A program made the translations under genes and the position numbers. DNA of 54,938 bases from Anaerolineales bacterium. GTDB lineage: Bacteria > Chloroflexota > Anaerolineae > Anaerolineales > UBA4823. The notes under the pieces are model-generated. The model ran no database searches. It worked only from the letters and a program-made list of their open reading frames with translations, and had not been told where the DNA came from. This document shows positions 50,894 to 54,938 of the stretch, one piece after another; the stretch's first letter is position 1; every line of letters starts with the position of its first letter. Where the stretch lies: assembly GCA_016932955.1 (NCBI GenBank), contig JAFGBV010000103.1:1-54938 (forward strand), given 5' to 3'.

Positions 50894-53800
50894 ATGGCGT
50901 CTAAGTTGCCCAGCAAATCCTATGCACGGATCACTGTCGAACTCCCCCTCCCAAACCTGATTGAGGTGCAGATCGAATCTTTCGAGAGATTGAAAAAAGA
51001 GGGGCTTGCTGATCTTTTCCACGAGATTTCCCCCATTGAATCCTATAACAAGGGGATGAAACTATACTTTCCCAGCCGCACCCCAGAGTCTGACCAATGG
51101 AAGCTCACCTACTGGTTTGGTGACCCCAAGCACTCCCTCGATGAATGTGTTGAGCGCGATCTAACATACGCCAGCCCCTTATATGTCTCCGTACTGCTGG
51201 CAGGCTCAGAAATCGCTGAGCCCGTCAAGCAAGACATCTTCCTCGGCGATTTCCCAGAAATGACCGAGAAGGGTACCTTTATCATCAATGGTACCGAGCG
51301 TGTTGTGGTATCCCAGTTGATCCGCTCTCCAGGTGTGTACTTTGAAGCTCCCCTGGACCGCGCCACTGGCCGCCCCCTGGCAATCTCTAAGCTCATTCCC
51401 GACCGCGGCGCTTGGATGGAATTCGAGACGCGCAAGAGCGATTACCTCACTCTGCGCTTCAACCGCAAGCGCACCGTGCCCGTGACGATCTTCTTGCGCG
51501 CATTGGCAGCCGTCAATGATGGCATTTCTGGATCCCCGCTCAAAATCGGCTCTGACGAAGAGCTGATCGAGCTTTTCCAGGATATCGACAACAACCCCGA
51601 TCGCATGTACATCGCCTCCACCCTGGCACAGGAACCCGCCTGGGACTTGACCACGGGTCATACCATTGCAGAGGCAGCGCTGCTGGAATTCTTCAAGCGC
51701 ATGCGCCCCGGCGATCCCGCCACCCTGGATAACGCCCGCGAATTCCTCGAAGAGCAGCTATTCGACCAGCGCCATTACGACCTGGAGCGTGTTGGGCGCT
51801 ACAAGCTCAACCAAAAACTTGAATTGCAGGACCTTGTTCAGATCACCCACCGCATGATCACCAAATGGGATATCGTGCACCTGGTGCGTCGCATGATCAT
51901 GATCAATAACGGCGTCATCTCACCCGATGATATTGACCACCTGGGCAACCGCCGCGCCAAGACCGTCGGAGAATTGATCCAGAATAAACTGCGAATTGGC
52001 TTGCGCCGCATGGAACGCGTCATCAAAGAGCGCATGTCCATCCGCGATCAGGATCAGCTAACCCCCATCACCCTCATCAATATTCGCCCTGTTGTTGCCG
52101 CCCTGCGCGAGTTCTTTGGTTCCAGCCAGCTCTCCCAATTCATGGATCAAACCAACCCCCTTGCAGAGCTGCGCCACAAGCGCACACTTTCCGCGTTAGG
52201 CCCTGGTGGTCTGCGCCGCGAGCGCGCCGGCTTTGACGTGCGCGACGTTCACCACTCCCACTACGGGCGCATCTGCCCCATCGAAACACCTGAAGGGCCC
52301 AACATCGGCCTGATCGGTCGTCTGGCTTCCTTTGCCCGTGTAAACGAATATGGCTTTATTGAGACACCCTACCGCCGCGTGCTCAAAGCCCTCCAGCCCA
52401 ATGACCCACGCCTTGTCGGGCGTTCCCTGCGCGAAGATCTGACAGACCCATCCACCGGTGAAGTCGTCGCCAAAAACGAAGACCGCATCACCAAAGAAAT
52501 GCTCAAAGCCATCCGGAAACTGGACCGCAAAGAGATCCTCCTGGTGCCTTTCGTAACCGAGGAAATCGAATACCTCTCTGCAGATGTCGAAGACCGCTTT
52601 GTGATTGCCCAGGCAAACACCCCTCTCAACGAAAACAAAGAGTTTATACGCAAACGCATTTCCTGTCGCTACCACTCCACCTTCACCTTTGCCGGAAGCC
52701 AGGAGATCTCCTACATGGATGTCGCTCCGCATCAAATCGTAGGCATCAGCGCTTCGTTGATCCCCTTCCTCGAGCACGACGATGCCAACCGCGCCTTGAT
52801 GGGCTCCAACATGCAGGCTCAGGCTGTTCCCCTACTCACCCCAGAAATCCCGACTGTTTCGACTGGCATGGAATACAATGCCGCAATCGACTCAGGCCAG
52901 GTTGTCATCGCTGAAGAAGATGGTGAAGTGATTTCCGTCACGGGTAATCGCATTGTATTGCGCACCGCGAACGGGGAGCGTATCTACCACCTGCGTAAGT
53001 ATCAGCGCTCCAATCAAAGCACTTGCATTGACCAGCGCCCGGCGGTCGTCAAAGGTCAGCGCGTGCGCAAAGGCGATGTGATCGGCGATTCCTCCTCAAC
53101 CGAGAATGGCGAGTTAGCCCTTGGTCAAAACGTCACTGTTGCCTTCCTATCTTGGGAGGGTGCCAATTTTGAAGATGCAATCGTCATTTCCGAGCGTCTT
53201 GTCCAGGAGGATCGTTTCACCTCTGTGCATATCGAAAAGTACGAGGTCGAATCCCGCGATACCCGCCTTGGCCCGGAAGAAATCACTCGTGATATCCCCA
53301 ACGTGGGCGAAGAAGCTATCAAAGACCTCGACGAGACCGGGATCATCCGCATCGGCGCAGAAGTAGGCCCCAATGATATCCTGGTAGGCAAAATCTCCCC
53401 CAAAGGCGAGAAAGAGCTTACTCCTGAAGAGCGCCTCTTGCGCGCGATATTCGGCGAAAAATCCCGCGACGTAAAAGATACCTCCCTACGCATGCCTCAC
53501 GGCGAGCGCGGCAAAGTCGTGGATGTCAAAGTGTTCACCCGCGAGGACAACACCGACCTCGCCGCGGGTGTGGATATGATGGTACGGGTTTCGGTGGCCC
53601 AGCGGCGCAAAATCACCGCTGGCGATAAGATGGCCGGTCGGCACGGCAACAAAGGTGTCGTCTCGCGCGTCGTGGCGGTGGAAGATATGCCCTTCCTGGA
53701 AGATGGCATGCCCGTCGATATCATCCTGAACCCCACCGGTGTACCAGGGCGCATGAATTTAGGGCAGGTCTTGGAGACTCACCTGGGCTGGGCAGCCAGC

Positions 53801-54802
53801 CGCCTTGGCTTCCGCGCCATTACTCCCGTTTTCGATGGCGCCAGCGAGCAGGAAATCGAAGCAGAACTAGCCCGTTCCTGGATGTCTGACCAGGCCTGGA
53901 AAGAAAGCGGCTTGAAATCCTGGGAATGGCTCAAAGATATTGAGCACGATCCCGAGATGATCGAAGATGATAATGAAATCCGTAATCTCTACCTGGCCGA
54001 ATGGCTGGGAGAGCGCGGCTACAACGCAGCAAACTTCGACTCGGATGAACGTTATGCCCGCCGCTCTACCTTGCGCGAGTGGCTGCGCGACTCTGGCTTC
54101 GACCCTGATAGCATCCTCTTCTCCATTGAACAGGAAGAATCCTTGTTCCATGATCTCCAAAAGGACAAGCAGGCTATCAATGCCTGCCTGCGTCTGTGGA
54201 TGAAGGCTCAAGGCGAAGATATCTCCTCACTGCCCGATGATGATAGCTTGAAGGCCAAAGCAGAGGAGGTATCCCTGCAGACAGGCATCCCCATTCCAAC
54301 ATTGGGCAAGCTGATCTTGCGCGATGGCAAGACGGGCCAGCCATACGACCACCCCGTTACAGTAGGCGTGATGACAATGCTAAAGCTGCATCACCTCGTC
54401 GAGGATAAGGTTCATGCACGCTCGACCGGTCCTTATAGCCTGGTTTCTCAACAGCCACTTGGCGGTAAGGCCCAGTTTGGTGGCCAACGCTTCGGCGAAA
54501 TGGAAGTGTGGGCACTAGAAGCCTATGGCGCGGCCTACACCCTTCAGGAAATGCTCACCGTCAAATCGGATGATGTTCAGGGGCGCGTTAAGACCTATGA
54601 AGCCATTGTAAAAGGCGAGCAAATCGAAGAGCCAAGCATTCCAGCCTCTTTCCGTGTCTTGGTGAAAGAGCTCCAAAGCCTTGGTTTGGCCGTTGAAGCA
54701 GTGACCGATGCTGGCGATGTGATCAAGTTTGGCAAAGACGAAGAGCGCGCCCGTCCTCCCAAGATGCCTACCAGCTTGTTGGGATTAGGTGAGGACTTAT
54801 AG
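50894..54802 (+). CDS. rpoB: DNA-directed RNA polymerase subunit beta
   Basis: The 1302-residue beta subunit of RNA polymerase, full length. The rifampicin-pocket region [20 protein letters not shown] then [19 protein letters not shown] keeps the residues equivalent to E. coli Asp516, His526 and Ser531, so no classic resistance substitution is seen. Downstream, [17 protein letters not shown] and the C-terminal block [20 protein letters not shown] are intact. Between about residues 981 and 1136 there is an extra, acidic, helical stretch before [20 protein letters not shown], where compact beta subunits have a short loop. GGAGAG precedes the ATG. It has its own promoter; rplJ/rplL are not upstream. 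Confidence 0.97.
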   Translation: MASKLPSKSYARITVELPLPNLIEVQIESFERLKKEGLADLFHEISPIESYNKGMKLYFPSRTPESDQWKLTYWFGDPKHSLDECVERDLTYASPLYVSVLLAGSEIAEPVKQDIFLGDFPEMTEKGTFIINGTERVVVSQLIRSPGVYFEAPLDRATGRPLAISKLIPDRGAWMEFETRKSDYLTLRFNRKRTVPVTIFLRALAAVNDGISGSPLKIGSDEELIELFQDIDNNPDRMYIASTLAQEPAWDLTTGHTIAEAALLEFFKRMRPGDPATLDNAREFLEEQLFDQRHYDLERVGRYKLNQKLELQDLVQITHRMITKWDIVHLVRRMIMINNGVISPDDIDHLGNRRAKTVGELIQNKLRIGLRRMERVIKERMSIRDQDQLTPITLINIRPVVAALREFFGSSQLSQFMDQTNPLAELRHKRTLSALGPGGLRRERAGFDVRDVHHSHYGRICPIETPEGPNIGLIGRLASFARVNEYGFIETPYRRVLKALQPNDPRLVGRSLREDLTDPSTGEVVAKNEDRITKEMLKAIRKLDRKEILLVPFVTEEIEYLSADVEDRFVIAQANTPLNENKEFIRKRISCRYHSTFTFAGSQEISYMDVAPHQIVGISASLIPFLEHDDANRALMGSNMQAQAVPLLTPEIPTVSTGMEYNAAIDSGQVVIAEEDGEVISVTGNRIVLRTANGERIYHLRKYQRSNQSTCIDQRPAVVKGQRVRKGDVIGDSSSTENGELALGQNVTVAFLSWEGANFEDAIVISERLVQEDRFTSVHIEKYEVESRDTRLGPEEITRDIPNVGEEAIKDLDETGIIRIGAEVGPNDILVGKISPKGEKELTPEERLLRAIFGEKSRDVKDTSLRMPHGERGKVVDVKVFTREDNTDLAAGVDMMVRVSVAQRRKITAGDKMAGRHGNKGVVSRVVAVEDMPFLEDGMPVDIILNPTGVPGRMNLGQVLETHLGWAASRLGFRAITPVFDGASEQEIEAELARSWMSDQAWKESGLKSWEWLKDIEHDPEMIEDDNEIRNLYLAEWLGERGYNAANFDSDERYARRSTLREWLRDSGFDPDSILFSIEQEESLFHDLQKDKQAINACLRLWMKAQGEDISSLPDDDSLKAKAEEVSLQTGIPIPTLGKLILRDGKTGQPYDHPVTVGVMTMLKLHHLVEDKVHARSTGPYSLVSQQPLGGKAQFGGQRFGEMEVWALEAYGAAYTLQEMLTVKSDDVQGRVKTYEAIVKGEQIEEPSIPASFRVLVKELQSLGLAVEAVTDAGDVIKFGKDEERARPPKMPTSLLGLGEDL

Positions 54803-54938
54803 TGCACGCCGGTCGACACATACGAAAGAAGGATTGGCATTTACCAGAGAGCAGTAGTTTTGCACTTTTAACAATCTCATAGCAAAAGGCCACAGTTTCC
54901 CTGATAATTGGGTTTACCACAACTCATTTACAGGAGGA
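54803..54938 (+). promoter_or_regulatory. rpoB downstream gap with Shine-Dalgarno of the next gene
   Basis: The 136-bp stretch holds no gene. It contains CCTGATAATTGG (54900-54911), the same 12-mer found upstream of rpoB at 50845-50856, and ends in AGGAGGA (54932-54938), a strong Shine-Dalgarno for a gene starting outside the window, most likely rpoC. Confidence 0.6.

Noticed and set aside
1..54938. tRNA, rRNA or CRISPR elements
   Set aside because: I saw no cloverleaf-type sequence with GGTTCRA-like T-loops, no rRNA motifs and no regularly spaced repeats in any intergenic stretch; the longest gaps are about 270 bp and hold leaders and promoters.

Overview
This window is a gene-dense bacterial chromosome segment with no rRNA, tRNA, CRISPR array or insertion sequence that I can see. 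Gene content and style suggest a member of the Chloroflexota, most likely class Anaerolineae. The pointers are a monoderm-type short YidC, a sortase, secreted proline/threonine-rich anchors, TPR and degenerate response-regulator proteins, DUF3467 and translin-family proteins, and an rpoB with a lineage-type insert. This assignment is inference from protein style, not from a marker-gene comparison.

Layout. 2-2462: the end of an APC/KimA-like permease and two RCK (TrkA-type) proteins, probably ion transport. 2487-6152: rpmH-rnpA-yidD-lipoprotein-yidC-jag, the conserved ribosome/membrane-insertion cluster, starting at a near-consensus promoter and ending at a 50-bp palindrome. 6245-10394: a PfkB-family kinase, ParA, ParB and a YtcJ-like amidohydrolase in one tight operon; dnaA and oriC are not visible. 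10407-13424: a minus-strand sortase with an internal LPGTG sorting signal, then a small zinc ribbon, a two-domain disulfide oxidoreductase and an OsmC protein. 13496-16336: rho with a long C-rich leader, a LysM/M23 peptidase and a small acidic protein. 16411-18069: a secreted lytic-transglycosylase-like protein on the minus strand. 18105-24925: a receiver/IS200-transposase-fold fusion protein, DNA polymerase I and a TPR protein. 24944-28001: a secreted repeat protein, a HAD phosphatase and a membrane HExxH protease on the minus strand. 28106-32065: ECF sigma, anti-sigma-like protein, NUDIX hydrolase, and a lipoprotein HtrA-like protease. 32118-43359: a long minus-strand run that reads, in its transcription order, lipoprotein, DNA methyltransferase, endonuclease-like protein, SSB, DUF3467, translin, a two-piece Cas4-like nuclease, NAD kinase, B-box membrane protein, RecN, and a PBP1-like protein with degenerate active sites. 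43396-49648: a threonine-dehydrogenase-like SDR, an S51/CysRS-tail fusion, a beta-hydroxyacid dehydrogenase, a YitT protein, and a second ECF sigma/anti-sigma/bactofilin-like operon. 49719-54938: era on the minus strand and rpoB on the plus strand, with the Shine-Dalgarno of a following gene (probably rpoC) at the window edge.

How it works together. Much of the window is information processing (RNase P, Rho, PolA, RecN, SSB, RpoB, Era, ParAB) interleaved with envelope genes (YidC/YidD, sortase, LysM-M23 hydrolase, lytic transglycosylase, PBP-like protein, HtrA, bactofilin-like protein) under at least two ECF sigma/anti-sigma pairs. Several genes at the heads of transcription units have a -10 hexamer only 5-7 nt before the ATG and no Shine-Dalgarno, suggesting leaderless mRNAs, while operon-internal genes usually have a clear Shine-Dalgarno or ATGA overlaps. 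The most unusual items are the receiver/roadblock/transposase-fold fusion beside polA, the LPGTG-sortase fusion, the membrane-anchored two-piece Cas4-like nuclease, and the apparently inactive bifunctional PBP.
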